The notes under the pieces: generated by a model | What the model was told of the DNA's origin: nothing | The model's database searches: none | What the model saw: the letters and a program-made list of their open reading frames with translations, nothing else | Position numbers and translations under genes: made by a program | Assembly: GCA_020638295.1 (NCBI GenBank) | Contig: JACKIU010000001.1 | Span: 310,001 to 374,000, forward strand | Origin: Rhodospirillales bacterium | GTDB taxonomy: Bacteria > Pseudomonadota > Alphaproteobacteria > Micavibrionales > Micavibrionaceae | Length of the DNA stretch: 64,000 nt | Direction of reading: 5' to 3' | In this document: in pieces, positions 32,637 to 41,154 of the stretch | How the letters are laid out: each line of letters opens with the position of its first letter | Position numbering within the stretch: the first letter of the stretch is position 1

Positions 32637-33944
32637 ATGACACAGAATAAAGCCAATAAAATGTGGGGGGGGCGGTTCAGCGAGAAGCCGTCTGATATTA
32701 TGGAGCAGATCAATGCCAGCATTGATGTGGATGTGCGGCTGTGGCGGCAGGATATCGCCGGGTCGAAGGCGCATTGCGAGATGCTGGTGAAGCGAAATAT
32801 TATCCCGGCGGAGGATGGTGCGGCGATCCTTAAAGGGCTGGACCAGATTGCCGGAGAGATTGAGGCCGGTGAGTTTGAGTTTAAGCGGAGCCTCGAAGAT
32901 ATTCATATGAATATCGAAAGCCGGTTGCGCGAGATCATCGGCGATGTGGCCGGACGGCTGCATACCGCGCGGAGCCGGAATGACCAGGTGGCGACAGATT
33001 TTCGGCTGTGGTGTCGAGATGCTATTTGCGAATTAGTCGCTAAAATTGAAGGTTTGCAGAATGTTCTTGAGAATTTGCGCCAGAAACATGTCGGCGATAT
33101 CATGCCCGGCTTTACGCATTTGCAGCCTGCGCAGCCTGTGACGCTGGGCATCCATCTGGATGCGTATGCGCAAATGTTAAGCCGCGACAAAACACGGCTA
33201 GAGGATTGTTCGATCCGCCTCAATCAATGCCCTTTGGGCGCGGCGGCGATGGCCGGCACCCCCTTCCCCATTGACCGGGAAATGACGGCGAAGGCTTTGG
33301 GGTTTGATAATCCCATTCCGAACACGATGGATGCAGTCTCTGATCGCGACTTTGTCGCTGAATTTCTGTTTTGCTGCGCACTGTGTGGCATCCATCTGTC
33401 GCGTTTGGCAGAGGAAATTATTATCTGGTCGACGCCGCAATTCGGATTCATCACCCTTTCCGACCAGTGGAGTACGGGCAGCAGCATTATGCCGCAGAAG
33501 AAAAACCCGGATGCAGCCGAGCTGGTGCGCGGGAAGACCGGGCGCCTCAACGGCAATGTGGTGCAGGTTTTGACGATGCTCAAGGGCTTGCCGCTGACCT
33601 ACAACAAGGATTTACAGGAAGATAAGGAATTCGTGTTCGACAGCGTCGATACGATTTCGCTGTGCCTAGAGGCAATGAGCGGCATGCTTTCCAGCGCGAC
33701 CTTCCACAGCGCACGCATGCTGGAAACCGCCGAAGATGGTTATACCACTGCGACGGCGCTGGCTGACTGGCTGGTGATGAATCTCGGCATGCCGTTTCGT
33801 GATGCGCACCATGTGACCGGCGCCATTGTGAAGATGGCCGAGGATAAGGGCTGCAAGCTTGATGCGCTGGATCTGGCCGATATGCAGGGCGTGGAAAGCC
33901 GGATTACGGATGAGATTTATAAGGTTTTGAGCGTGAAAAAGTAA
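32637..33944 (+). CDS. argH: argininosuccinate lyase
   Basis: ArgH splits argininosuccinate into arginine and fumarate, completing the pathway. MWGGRFSEKPSDIMEQINAS, TARSRNDQVATDFRLW, FTHLQPAQPVTLG and the fumarase-superfamily signature GSSIMPQKKNPD are all present. The ATG at 32637 gives 435 residues, somewhat short of the usual 460; in-frame starts further upstream add non-homologous residues. No clear ribosome site is visible. The last 45 bases of argH recur, diverged, at 34969-35014. Confidence 0.93.
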   Translation: MTQNKANKMWGGRFSEKPSDIMEQINASIDVDVRLWRQDIAGSKAHCEMLVKRNIIPAEDGAAILKGLDQIAGEIEAGEFEFKRSLEDIHMNIESRLREIIGDVAGRLHTARSRNDQVATDFRLWCRDAICELVAKIEGLQNVLENLRQKHVGDIMPGFTHLQPAQPVTLGIHLDAYAQMLSRDKTRLEDCSIRLNQCPLGAAAMAGTPFPIDREMTAKALGFDNPIPNTMDAVSDRDFVAEFLFCCALCGIHLSRLAEEIIIWSTPQFGFITLSDQWSTGSSIMPQKKNPDAAELVRGKTGRLNGNVVQVLTMLKGLPLTYNKDLQEDKEFVFDSVDTISLCLEAMSGMLSSATFHSARMLETAEDGYTTATALADWLVMNLGMPFRDAHHVTGAIVKMAEDKGCKLDALDLADMQGVESRITDEIYKVLSVKK

Positions 33945-33960
33945 AGACCGCGAATAAAAT

Positions 33961-34845
33961 ATGATTGATGTTGCAATTTTAACCTATGAAAAACTTTTAG
34001 AGCCCGATCCCCACAGTTTTTATATCTCTCAGGCTTTGTATGAAGAAAGCCTGATGCTGGATTATTTCAAAAGAAACGGTATCAAGGCCGAAAGGATCGA
34101 TTGGGCGGATCGGTCCGTGGATTGGTCACGCGTCGGATGCGCCGTTTTTCGCAGCACTTGGGATTATCAGGATAAGCTGGACCGGTTTGAAGTATGGCTT
34201 GAACACGTTAAAAACAAGACCCGTTTGGTTAATCCTTATGATGTCATCCGATGGAATCTTGATAAGCGTTATCTTTCAGAACTGGAAGCGGCAGGCATAA
34301 AAACGGTTCCGACTTTATTCATAGAACGGCAATCGCAATCCAGTATGGATCGGCTTTTCGCGCATTTTGAAAGTGATGAACTTGTTGTTAAGCCTGCCAT
34401 TTCGGCAGGCGGCGTAGACACTTACAGGGTTTCAAAACCGGAAGCGAATGCGTTTGAACATAAATTTCAAGAATTGCTGGCGGCAAAAACGATGATGGTA
34501 CAACCTTTTCAGCGCTCCATATTAGATCAAGGAGAATTATCCCTGATCGTTATAGACGGACAATTTACCCATGCGGCGAGAAAGGTTGTAAAAGCCGGAG
34601 AATTCAGGGTTCAGGACGATTATGGCGGCTATACTTTGGCGCATATAGCAAGCGACGAGGAAAAAAGCTTTGCGGAAAAAGTTGTGAAAGCCTGTCCGGA
34701 GCAACTTTATTATGCCCGTGTTGACGTTGTTTACAACGATGACAATGCCCTGTCCGTTATGGAAGTTGAGCTTTTTGAACCCGACCTGTTTTTCCGCTTT
34801 GATCGAGCCGCGGCGGAAAAGCTTGCGAAAGCTATTTTGTCTTAA
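33961..34845 (+). CDS. ATP-grasp family protein
   Basis: A 294-residue protein with an ATP-grasp fold: an N-terminal pre-domain (ERIDWADRSVDWSRVGCAVF, then RSTWDYQDKLDRFEVWLEHV), the nucleotide strand DELVVKPAISAGGVDTYRV, MMVQPFQRSI, and the metal-binding end VMEVELFEPDLFF. It resembles glutathione-synthetase-like and DcsG-like ligases, which join a carboxylate to an amine using ATP. It starts 16 bases after argH, and its end borders a fragment of a duplicated yejF. Its codon use is AT-richer than argH. The substrate is unknown. Confidence 0.7.
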   Translation: MIDVAILTYEKLLEPDPHSFYISQALYEESLMLDYFKRNGIKAERIDWADRSVDWSRVGCAVFRSTWDYQDKLDRFEVWLEHVKNKTRLVNPYDVIRWNLDKRYLSELEAAGIKTVPTLFIERQSQSSMDRLFAHFESDELVVKPAISAGGVDTYRVSKPEANAFEHKFQELLAAKTMMVQPFQRSILDQGELSLIVIDGQFTHAARKVVKAGEFRVQDDYGGYTLAHIASDEEKSFAEKVVKACPEQLYYARVDVVYNDDNALSVMEVELFEPDLFFRFDRAAAEKLAKAILS

Positions 34846-34890
34846 ATTTAACCGTTGCGTTCGCAGCGTTCGTTGCGGTTAAGTATATCT

Positions 34891-34955
34891 ATGACGAATC
34901 CACTTCTTAAAGTTCAAAATCTTTCCGTTGATTTTATGGCGCAGGGCGGCGCAGA
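34891..34955 (+). pseudogene. duplicated 5' remnant of yejF
   Basis: About 65 bases matching the start of yejF (35746). The fragment reads MTNPLLKVQNLSVDFMAQGG against MSESLLQIKNLSVDFMAQGD in the intact gene, with 18 bases of exact identity (TTTCCGTTGATTTTATGG). The frame runs out after 36 codons. It abuts the argH remnant, marking the joint of an old duplication. Confidence 0.8.
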
Positions 34956-34968
34956 CTGTGGAGGACTT

Positions 34969-35014
34969 GTATTACGAATGAGACTTACACGGTTTTGAGC
35001 GTGAAAAAGCAAAT
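34969..35014 (+). pseudogene. duplicated 3' remnant of argH
   Basis: Forty-six bases align with the argH end (33901-33946) with about seven differences. The matching frame reads ITNETYTVLSVKKQ against ITDEIYKVLSVKK, and GGTTTTGAGCGTGAAAAAG is identical. The stop codon is lost (TAA to CAA). Confidence 0.8.
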
Positions 35015-35020
35015 GTCATA

Positions 35021-35049
35021 TTGACATAATTTGATACCCTCCCTACTAT
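35021..35049 (+). promoter_or_regulatory. promoter giving a near-leaderless transcript
   Basis: TTGACA (35021-35026), a 17-base spacer and TACTAT (35044-35049). The start codon is at 35060, only 11 bases after the -10, so the transcript would have a leader of three or four bases and no ribosome site. The string TACCCTCCC at the -10 recurs at the promoter of the gene at 37455. Confidence 0.65.
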
Positions 35050-35059
35050 CCCGCTCGTT

Positions 35060-35722
35060 ATGAGCAGAATAAACCTTGATCAGGACAGCGTAAGACGGCC
35101 CATCCATGAGTTTTGGCGGTGCTGTGTGGAGCATGATCCGTACGATCCGCCTATCAGTGACGTAACGCCAATTGATAAAATTCTCATTGTCGGCGGTGAA
35201 CGCTATCTTAACGTTCTTAACACATATGATCGGGATCACCTTCGCAGTTCATTATCTTCACTTATGAATTTTCAAATTCCTATCAGCAACAATTTTCATA
35301 CTGAGATTGTCAATATCATGCCCCACGTTGATGGGTGTGATTTTCTTGATCCCGAACTGACATTTGAGGCCGATCTTCTTATTATCAGTTATGTTCCCAA
35401 GTCAGAATATTTTGAGACAGAGGCGTGTGCCGCTGCTGAGCTTGCGTTGATGTCTACGCAATTAGAAACGAGTCCTTTTGATAATCTCGACCACCCCCAT
35501 GCATGGCGGGAAGCCGCTATACGCAGCGGTGCAAAAGTCATTACAACTTTTGGCTGTAATAAAGAGGTTGCTGAGCGGCATTTTCGAAGTTCTGAATTTG
35601 GCAAAATCCCTCATTCCGGTTTTTTAATCAGCCGCGCCTATGCCGAAGAGCTTGGGGTTATCGATCAGGTTCTTTTTGACTGTGAAGGAGAACACACCGC
35701 TTTAGAGCAGTTGAACCCGTAG
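35060..35722 (+). CDS. solitary protein of unknown function
   Basis: A 220-residue soluble protein beginning MSRINLDQDSVRRPIHEFW. It shows an alpha/beta pattern: strands such as DKILIVGGERYLNVL, ADLLIISYVP and AKVITTFGC alternate with helices, suggesting a Rossmann-like or methyltransferase-like core, but no family signature is recognised. Probably translated from a leaderless message. It sits in the second copy of the duplicated argH-yejF interval, as the ATP-grasp gene sits in the first. It ends 23 bases before yejF. Confidence 0.6.
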   Translation: MSRINLDQDSVRRPIHEFWRCCVEHDPYDPPISDVTPIDKILIVGGERYLNVLNTYDRDHLRSSLSSLMNFQIPISNNFHTEIVNIMPHVDGCDFLDPELTFEADLLIISYVPKSEYFETEACAAAELALMSTQLETSPFDNLDHPHAWREAAIRSGAKVITTFGCNKEVAERHFRSSEFGKIPHSGFLISRAYAEELGVIDQVLFDCEGEHTALEQLNP

Positions 35723-35745
35723 GGCTTTGAGTGTTAAAAGGGAGG

Positions 35746-37356
35746 ATGTCTGAATCACTCCTTCAAATCAAGAACCTTTCCGTTGATTTTATGGCGCAGG
35801 GCGACAGCGTGCGTGCGGTTGATGACGTGTCGTTCGAAATTAAAAAAGGCGAGACGATGGCCTTGGTCGGCGAGAGCGGGTCGGGCAAGTCGGTCACGGC
35901 GCTGTCGATTATGCAACTCCTCCCCTATCCGCGCGCGGTGCATCCGGATGGGGCGTCGATCAGCTTTAACGATGAAGAGCTGGTCTGTAGAGATGAAAGC
36001 TTTATGCGCACCGTTCGCGGGCGGAAGATCGGGATGATTTTTCAAGAGCCTTTGACCGCGCTCAATCCGCTGCACACAATTGAAAAACAGATTTCGGAAG
36101 TGTTGTTCCTGCATCAAAAGATGAATAAACCCCAAGCGCGGGCGCGGGTGCTGGAGCTTTTGGATCTGGTCGGGCTGGAGACTCTGAAAACGCGGCTGAA
36201 GGCCTATCCGCATGAATTGTCTGGCGGGCAACGCCAGCGGGTGATGATTGCGATGGCGCTGGCCAATGATCCGGAACTGCTGATCGCCGATGAGCCGACA
36301 ACGGCGCTGGACGTGACGGTGCAGGCGCAAGTTCTGGAGCTTTTGAAAGATTTGCAAAAACGGCTCGGCATGGCTTTGTTGATCATCACGCATGATCTGA
36401 CCATCGTTGAAAAGATGAGCGATCATGTCTGTGTGATGCAGCAAGGTAAAATCGTTGAGCAGAATGAGACAAAGAAGCTGTTTGCCAGCCCGCAGCACGA
36501 ATACACGCAAATGTTACTATCCGCCCAGCCGAAGGGCGAAGCAATTGCCGCGAATGCGCATGCGCCGGTGATGATGGAAGGCATTGGCGTAAAAATTCAC
36601 TTTCCCAATAAGAAAAATTTCTTTGGCAAGCCGGTCGACTGGGTCAAAGCTGTCGATAATATCGACATTGTCGCCAAAGAGGGGCAAACGATTGGCGTCG
36701 TGGGCGAGTCGGGTTCCGGCAAGACGACGCTAGGGCTGGGGCTGCTCAAGCTGCTGGGCGCGCAGGGACGGATTGTATTTGAGGGCCGCGATATTTCAGG
36801 CTTTAACCAAAAGCAGATGCTCCCCTTGCGTGAAGAGATGCAGATCGTGTTTCAGGACCCGTTCGGCTCGCTGTCCCCGCGGATGAGTGTGGGCGACATT
36901 ATCGGCGAGGGGTTGAAAATTCACCGAGCGCGCCTCAGCGCTGAGGCGCGCGATGAATTGGTGGTGCAGGCGCTCAATGACGTGCATATGGACCCTTCGA
37001 GCCGCCATCGCTATCCGCATGAGTTTTCCGGCGGGCAGCGCCAGCGGATTTCGATTGCGCGGGCGCTGTCGTTGCATCCGAAATTTATCGTGCTGGATGA
37101 GCCGACAAGTGCGCTGGATTTGTCTGTACAGGCGCAGATCGTTGATTTGTTGAGGGAATTGCAGGACAGGCACAAGATTTCCTACATGTTCATCAGTCAC
37201 GATTTGCGTGTGGTGAAAGCGATGGCACATGACCTCATTGTCATGAAACAGGGGCGCGTGGTGGAGGCCGGGCCGGCCAAAAATATCTTCGAAAACCCGC
37301 AGGAAGAGTATACCAAAGCCCTGCTGGCCGCCGCGCTGGATTTGAAAACGGCTTAG
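35746..37356 (+). CDS. yejF: peptide ABC transporter ATP-binding protein YejF
   Basis: A 536-residue protein with two fused ABC ATPase domains. Domain 1 has Walker A GESGSGKS, signature LSGGQRQRVMIAMAL and Walker B LLIADEPTTALD. Domain 2 has GESGSGKTTLGLGLL, FSGGQRQRISIARAL and FIVLDEPTSALD. This is the YejF layout that drives YejABE. A GTG at 35731 is in frame, but the ATG at 35746 is the start preserved in the duplicated fragment at 34891. GGGAGG touches the ATG, an unusually short spacing. It is 14 kb from yejE. Confidence 0.92.
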   Translation: MSESLLQIKNLSVDFMAQGDSVRAVDDVSFEIKKGETMALVGESGSGKSVTALSIMQLLPYPRAVHPDGASISFNDEELVCRDESFMRTVRGRKIGMIFQEPLTALNPLHTIEKQISEVLFLHQKMNKPQARARVLELLDLVGLETLKTRLKAYPHELSGGQRQRVMIAMALANDPELLIADEPTTALDVTVQAQVLELLKDLQKRLGMALLIITHDLTIVEKMSDHVCVMQQGKIVEQNETKKLFASPQHEYTQMLLSAQPKGEAIAANAHAPVMMEGIGVKIHFPNKKNFFGKPVDWVKAVDNIDIVAKEGQTIGVVGESGSGKTTLGLGLLKLLGAQGRIVFEGRDISGFNQKQMLPLREEMQIVFQDPFGSLSPRMSVGDIIGEGLKIHRARLSAEARDELVVQALNDVHMDPSSRHRYPHEFSGGQRQRISIARALSLHPKFIVLDEPTSALDLSVQAQIVDLLRELQDRHKISYMFISHDLRVVKAMAHDLIVMKQGRVVEAGPAKNIFENPQEEYTKALLAAALDLKTA

Positions 37357-37381
37357 GTTTCGAATTCGAAATTCTTCAAAA

Positions 37382-37410
37382 TTGACATTTTTTCATTTTC
37401 ATAATATAGT
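37382..37410 (+). promoter_or_regulatory. promoter of the 70-residue gene
   Basis: TTGACA (37382-37387), a 17-base spacer and TATAGT (37405-37410). TACCCTCCCATACTAT follows, nearly the same as the TACCCTCCCTACTAT at the promoter at 35021. This suggests a shared origin or regulator. Confidence 0.65.
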
Positions 37411-37454
37411 ACCCTCCCATACTATTTATGAATTCAAACTATGGAGTCCATAAG

Positions 37455-37667
37455 ATGGCTATCAGAATAACGCAGGATGTTAAGGAGGCTCTTTCAAAAG
37501 CCTGCGACATTCCGCGGAGAGGCATCCCCCTAACCGCTGAAAAGCTATCGGATTTTCTGACAGTAATAGGCGTTTCCAATATGACACCGGGTACAATTGA
37601 TATGCTTTTCAATGAAAAAGAGGGGTATCATAGATATTTTGAACTGGACATCGATCTCGCGTCTTAA
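37455..37667 (+). CDS. small protein of unknown function
   Basis: A 70-residue acidic protein starting MAIRITQDVKEALSKACDIP, with GGAG eight bases before the ATG at 37455; an ATG at 37428 is in frame but lacks a ribosome site. Two short helices around a LTAEKLSDFLTVIGVSNMTP segment suggest a compact helical domain. No family is recognised. It stands between yejF and rpsU with its own strong promoter. Confidence 0.55.
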   Translation: MAIRITQDVKEALSKACDIPRRGIPLTAEKLSDFLTVIGVSNMTPGTIDMLFNEKEGYHRYFELDIDLAS

Positions 37668-37826
37668 GTAATGTTCAAAAGCTTAATTTTGGAGTTGGAC
37701 GGCGCTTTTTATTCAATTTCCCCTTGCATTCTGTGCCCAAGATGGTAAGAGTGTGGGCCTTTTACGTTGCCACGGCAGAGTAAAGGGGCAATTTAACCTT
37801 AACACTCTTGAAAGGGGTGATGCACT

Positions 37827-38033
37827 GTGGTCAGTGTTAGTGTACGCGATAACAATGTCGATCAGGCTTTGAAGGTCCTGAAAAAGAAAATGCAACGTGA
37901 GGGCATTTTCCGGGAGATGAAGCTGCGTCGTCATTACGAAAAGCCTTCTGAAAAGAAGGCGCGCGAGCAATCTGAATCTGTGCGCCGCGCGCGCAAGATG
38001 GATCGCAAACGCCGCGAACGCGACGGTTTCTAG
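37827..38033 (+). CDS. rpsU: 30S ribosomal protein S21
   Basis: A 68-residue basic protein of the small ribosomal subunit that helps initiation-complex assembly. The conserved core VRDNNVDQALKVLKKKMQ followed by FREMKLRRHYEKPS is diagnostic, and the C-terminus is rich in Arg and Lys. Translation starts at GTG (37827) about 10 bases after AAGGGG; an ATG at 37820 is out of frame. A strong terminator follows, so rpsU is probably its own unit. Confidence 0.95.
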   Translation: MVSVSVRDNNVDQALKVLKKKMQREGIFREMKLRRHYEKPSEKKAREQSESVRRARKMDRKRRERDGF

Positions 38034-38064
38034 AAGCCGTTTTTTAGCTTAACTTTTCAAAAAA

Positions 38065-38093
38065 CCCGCTGTTTTCTTTTCAGCGGTTTTTTT
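38065..38093 (+). terminator. rho-independent terminator of rpsU
   Basis: CCGCTG (38066-38071) and CAGCGG (38081-38086) form a stem with a T-rich nine-base loop. Seven T residues follow directly (38087-38093), and an A run precedes the stem. Confidence 0.85.
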
Positions 38094-38150
38094 ATGCTTT
38101 ATACTCAGCGGCTAGATGTTTTGTTTTCCCTTCTAACAATCGGAAATGTA

Positions 38151-39308
38151 ATGAGTCTGAAGCGCCTTTCGTGTTTTATGTTTTCCATTTTTGCTCTTTT
38201 GGGCCTTGCAGTCCCTTTCGCATATGCGGGTGATGATTGGGAAGATTACAACTCAACAAGCAATTTGTTCGATGTTCGTATCCCCAAGGGCGTTGAGGAA
38301 AATGCGATCCTTTTTCGGATGAGCCCTGAAATCGTCGCTCAATCTGGACAAGCCTTGAAGACCGAAGATCAAAGGCCGATTCGGGATAATATAAAACACT
38401 ATACCGTGCGCTACGATCAGGTTTTGGGCGCACGGGTTGGTAAAAAAATGATAGGTTTTACTATCGCGAATGATTTGGACCGTTTCATCGCTTTTTACGA
38501 AGACAAGGATGGAAAAATTCACAACCGCAAGGATTATCTTTACATCAACGGCATGCATTGTGGAGAGGTTACCCTGTCATATGAGGAGAACGGAAAACGC
38601 CGATATGTACGGATGCGCAATCTCCTTGACGGTTATACCCGGATAGAACAAATCCTTATCGGGGAGGAGGACAATATGCAATCTCTGGCCACCCGAAAAT
38701 ATTTTGATTCATTAAGAATGCGTAGAGGTTACAAAACTTCGGCGGGAAGCATGAAGGCGGAGTGGCCTGCGCATCCTTCCCCGCACGGTGTGTTTACCGC
38801 TTACCTGCCTGAAGATGTTTCGCCTTACGCGCCAGGAAAAGTTGACATGATAGAAGATGATCACTTCGAGCGCGTTGGTACCCGGTTCTACGATCCTGTC
38901 TGGCGTCAGTTTTTATTTTACAATATATACAGCTACAAGCTGCCCAAGGACGATGTTAAATATCTCGATGTGGAATTATTGCTTAGAGACAAGCATATTT
39001 TGCGGCATACATTCGGTTCTGTCGATAATCTTGAGTTTAAAAGGCTGCAAAATAGCATGAGTGTTCCGCTTGTTGAAACCGCCTATTCAATCGAGCCTCC
39101 CGAACAGTATTCTTACGCCAATGTGGTCCGGCTAAAAGCGCAGTTTTTCGGTGATACCGTTCTGGTTCATGAAATTATGGGGCCGAAACATTTGGTCAAT
39201 TCCGTTTTCATTAATAACGTGATGGACAGCGTTGAGTTTCACCCTAGCCAGGCCTATCTCGACTATCTGGAGCAAAACACGCCTCTACCGGAAGAAGACA
39301 GTAAATAG
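38151..39308 (+). CDS. secreted protein of unknown function
   Basis: A 385-residue exported protein. From the ATG at 38151, the N-terminus MSLKRLSCFMFSIFALLGLA ending VPFAYA-GDDW is a clear signal peptide with an AYA cleavage site. The mature part seems to hold two related halves, each with a sequence of the kind FDVRIPKGV or FTAYLPEDV followed by long strand-rich stretches. No known domain is recognised. It lies between the rpsU terminator and aminopeptidase P, which is convergent and ends 18 bases away. Likely periplasmic. Confidence 0.65.
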   Translation: MSLKRLSCFMFSIFALLGLAVPFAYAGDDWEDYNSTSNLFDVRIPKGVEENAILFRMSPEIVAQSGQALKTEDQRPIRDNIKHYTVRYDQVLGARVGKKMIGFTIANDLDRFIAFYEDKDGKIHNRKDYLYINGMHCGEVTLSYEENGKRRYVRMRNLLDGYTRIEQILIGEEDNMQSLATRKYFDSLRMRRGYKTSAGSMKAEWPAHPSPHGVFTAYLPEDVSPYAPGKVDMIEDDHFERVGTRFYDPVWRQFLFYNIYSYKLPKDDVKYLDVELLLRDKHILRHTFGSVDNLEFKRLQNSMSVPLVETAYSIEPPEQYSYANVVRLKAQFFGDTVLVHEIMGPKHLVNSVFINNVMDSVEFHPSQAYLDYLEQNTPLPEEDSK

Positions 39309-39325
39309 CGTGTAAAATAACCTTC

Positions 39326-41104
39326 TTAAAGCGGGCGCGTTGCTTCCTGTAGCCATTCCTGTTCTGCGCGCGTAAGGCCGTCTTTCACAAGCTTATAAAG
39401 CTGCGCATGATAGATATTCAGCCAGTGGCGTTCGTCCGTATCCAGCATGTCCGTGTCGATCAGAAGACGGTCAATCGGGGCGAAGCTGACGGTTTCAAAT
39501 TCAAGCATTTGTGCGCCAGTATCGGGGCAGATTTGGCCTTCGCACACCAATACCAGATTTTCGATGCGAATGCCGTGGCTTCCGTCCTTATAGTATCCCG
39601 GTTCGTTGGAAATCAGCATGCCGGCCTTGAACGGGTCTTTGCCGCGTGGAGAAATGCCGGCGGCCTCTTCATGGACGGCCAGATAACAGCCGACGCCATG
39701 ACCTGTGCCATGGGCATAATCAAGATTTTCGTTCCACAGGGGCCGACGGGCCAGCGCATCGATTTGCGCGCCGGTTGTGCCGACCGGAAATTTGGCCATG
39801 GCAAGGGCGATATGGCCTTTGAGCACCAAAGTAAAATGGCGGCGCGTTTCATCGCTTGGTTGTCCGATGGCAATGGTACGGGTGATATCGGTGGTCCCGG
39901 CGCATTCATCGTTACAATATTGTCCGCCGCTATCGATCAGCAGCAAGCCGCTCTCCTCCAGCTTTTTATTCGTTTGCTCCGTTGCCCGGTAATGCACAAT
40001 CGCGCCGTTATCGGCAAAGCCGGAAATGGTCGGGAAGCTGGGGCCCTTAAAGGCCGGGTTTTCAGCGCGGAATTTATGAAGCTTATCGGCGACAGAGACT
40101 TCATCCTGCCCGCCCTGCCCGGCCCTCTCATCCAACCAGTGGAGGAATTTGACCAGAGCGATAGCGTCGAGAATATGGGCGGCCTTTAACGCCGCAATTT
40201 CGGCCTCTGATTTGACGGCTTTGAAATCGATGCAGGGGTCTTTTTTATTGATGATTTCGAGCCCTTGAGCCTCAAGCATTTCACGGAAGGCTTCCGGGCT
40301 GCGAGCGAAATCGAGCATGACCGGACCTTCGGTCAATGTCCGCACATCCTCCAGCGTTTCCAGTTTAAACAGGCCGTCACCATAGGCCCGGATATCCGCG
40401 CCACATTTGGCCGGATCGACGATCCACCAGATGGGCTGCGCCGCATCCGCAAACACAACCGCGTAGGATAAGACGGATGGAATATAATCGATATCGTGGC
40501 CGCGGACATTGAGCAGCCAAGCGATGGAATCGGGCAAGGTGAGAATGGCTGCACGAGCGCCTGCGGACTCAACGGCCCGGGCGACTTGCGCTTTTTTCTC
40601 ACGACATGGCATTCCAGCCAGTTTCTGCGGAAAAATTTCCACCGTGCCAAGGGGCTTATCTGGCTGGCCCGTCCAGATTTCATCGATCAGGTTTTCTTCA
40701 ACGGGAATCCATTGCAGATGCGGGCATTGGGCTTTGAGCTTTTCAAGCTCGTCCGGCGTGTGCAGCCACGGATCAAAACCGATCTTTGCGCCTTCGTGCG
40801 CGTGTTCATTCAACCAGCCCTGCGCGCCGGTTTTGATACTGTCACCGGTGGCGAAAACCTTGCCATCAACTTGAGCGCCGACCTGCAGACGGTAACGGCC
40901 ATCGGTGAGCACGCAGGCTTTATCCTGCAACACCACGGCAATCCCGGCCGAACCGGTAAAACCGGTAAGCCATTGCAGGCGCTCTGCACAGGGGGCGACG
41001 AATTCGCCCTGATATTCATCGGCCTTGGGGATGATAAAGCCGTCGAGGCCTTGCTGCTTTATGGATACGCGTAATGCGGCGATTTTTTCTTTTGTGGTTT
41101 TCAT
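39326..41104 (-). CDS. pepP: Xaa-Pro aminopeptidase (M24 family)
   Basis: A 592-residue cytoplasmic metallopeptidase that removes N-terminal residues preceding proline. The N-terminal creatinase-like domain (DGFIIPKADEYQGEFVAPCA, then LTGFTGSAGIAVVL) and a middle domain precede the pita-bread catalytic domain. Metal ligands are visible in LLLIDSGGQY, GTTDITRTIA, AHGTGHGVGCYLAVHE and ISNEPGYYKDGSHGIRIEN. The roughly 600-residue, three-domain form is the long type shared by alphaproteobacteria and eukaryotes. The start at 41104 (MKTTKEKIAALR) is preferred to a longer form that would run into the divergent gene's promoter. Confidence 0.92.
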   Translation of the reverse strand: MKTTKEKIAALRVSIKQQGLDGFIIPKADEYQGEFVAPCAERLQWLTGFTGSAGIAVVLQDKACVLTDGRYRLQVGAQVDGKVFATGDSIKTGAQGWLNEHAHEGAKIGFDPWLHTPDELEKLKAQCPHLQWIPVEENLIDEIWTGQPDKPLGTVEIFPQKLAGMPCREKKAQVARAVESAGARAAILTLPDSIAWLLNVRGHDIDYIPSVLSYAVVFADAAQPIWWIVDPAKCGADIRAYGDGLFKLETLEDVRTLTEGPVMLDFARSPEAFREMLEAQGLEIINKKDPCIDFKAVKSEAEIAALKAAHILDAIALVKFLHWLDERAGQGGQDEVSVADKLHKFRAENPAFKGPSFPTISGFADNGAIVHYRATEQTNKKLEESGLLLIDSGGQYCNDECAGTTDITRTIAIGQPSDETRRHFTLVLKGHIALAMAKFPVGTTGAQIDALARRPLWNENLDYAHGTGHGVGCYLAVHEEAAGISPRGKDPFKAGMLISNEPGYYKDGSHGIRIENLVLVCEGQICPDTGAQMLEFETVSFAPIDRLLIDTDMLDTDERHWLNIYHAQLYKLVKDGLTRAEQEWLQEATRPL

Positions 41105-41154
41105 GTTTCTTATACTGGCGTGGCGCACCACCTTTTGCTAGTGTTTTTAACACG

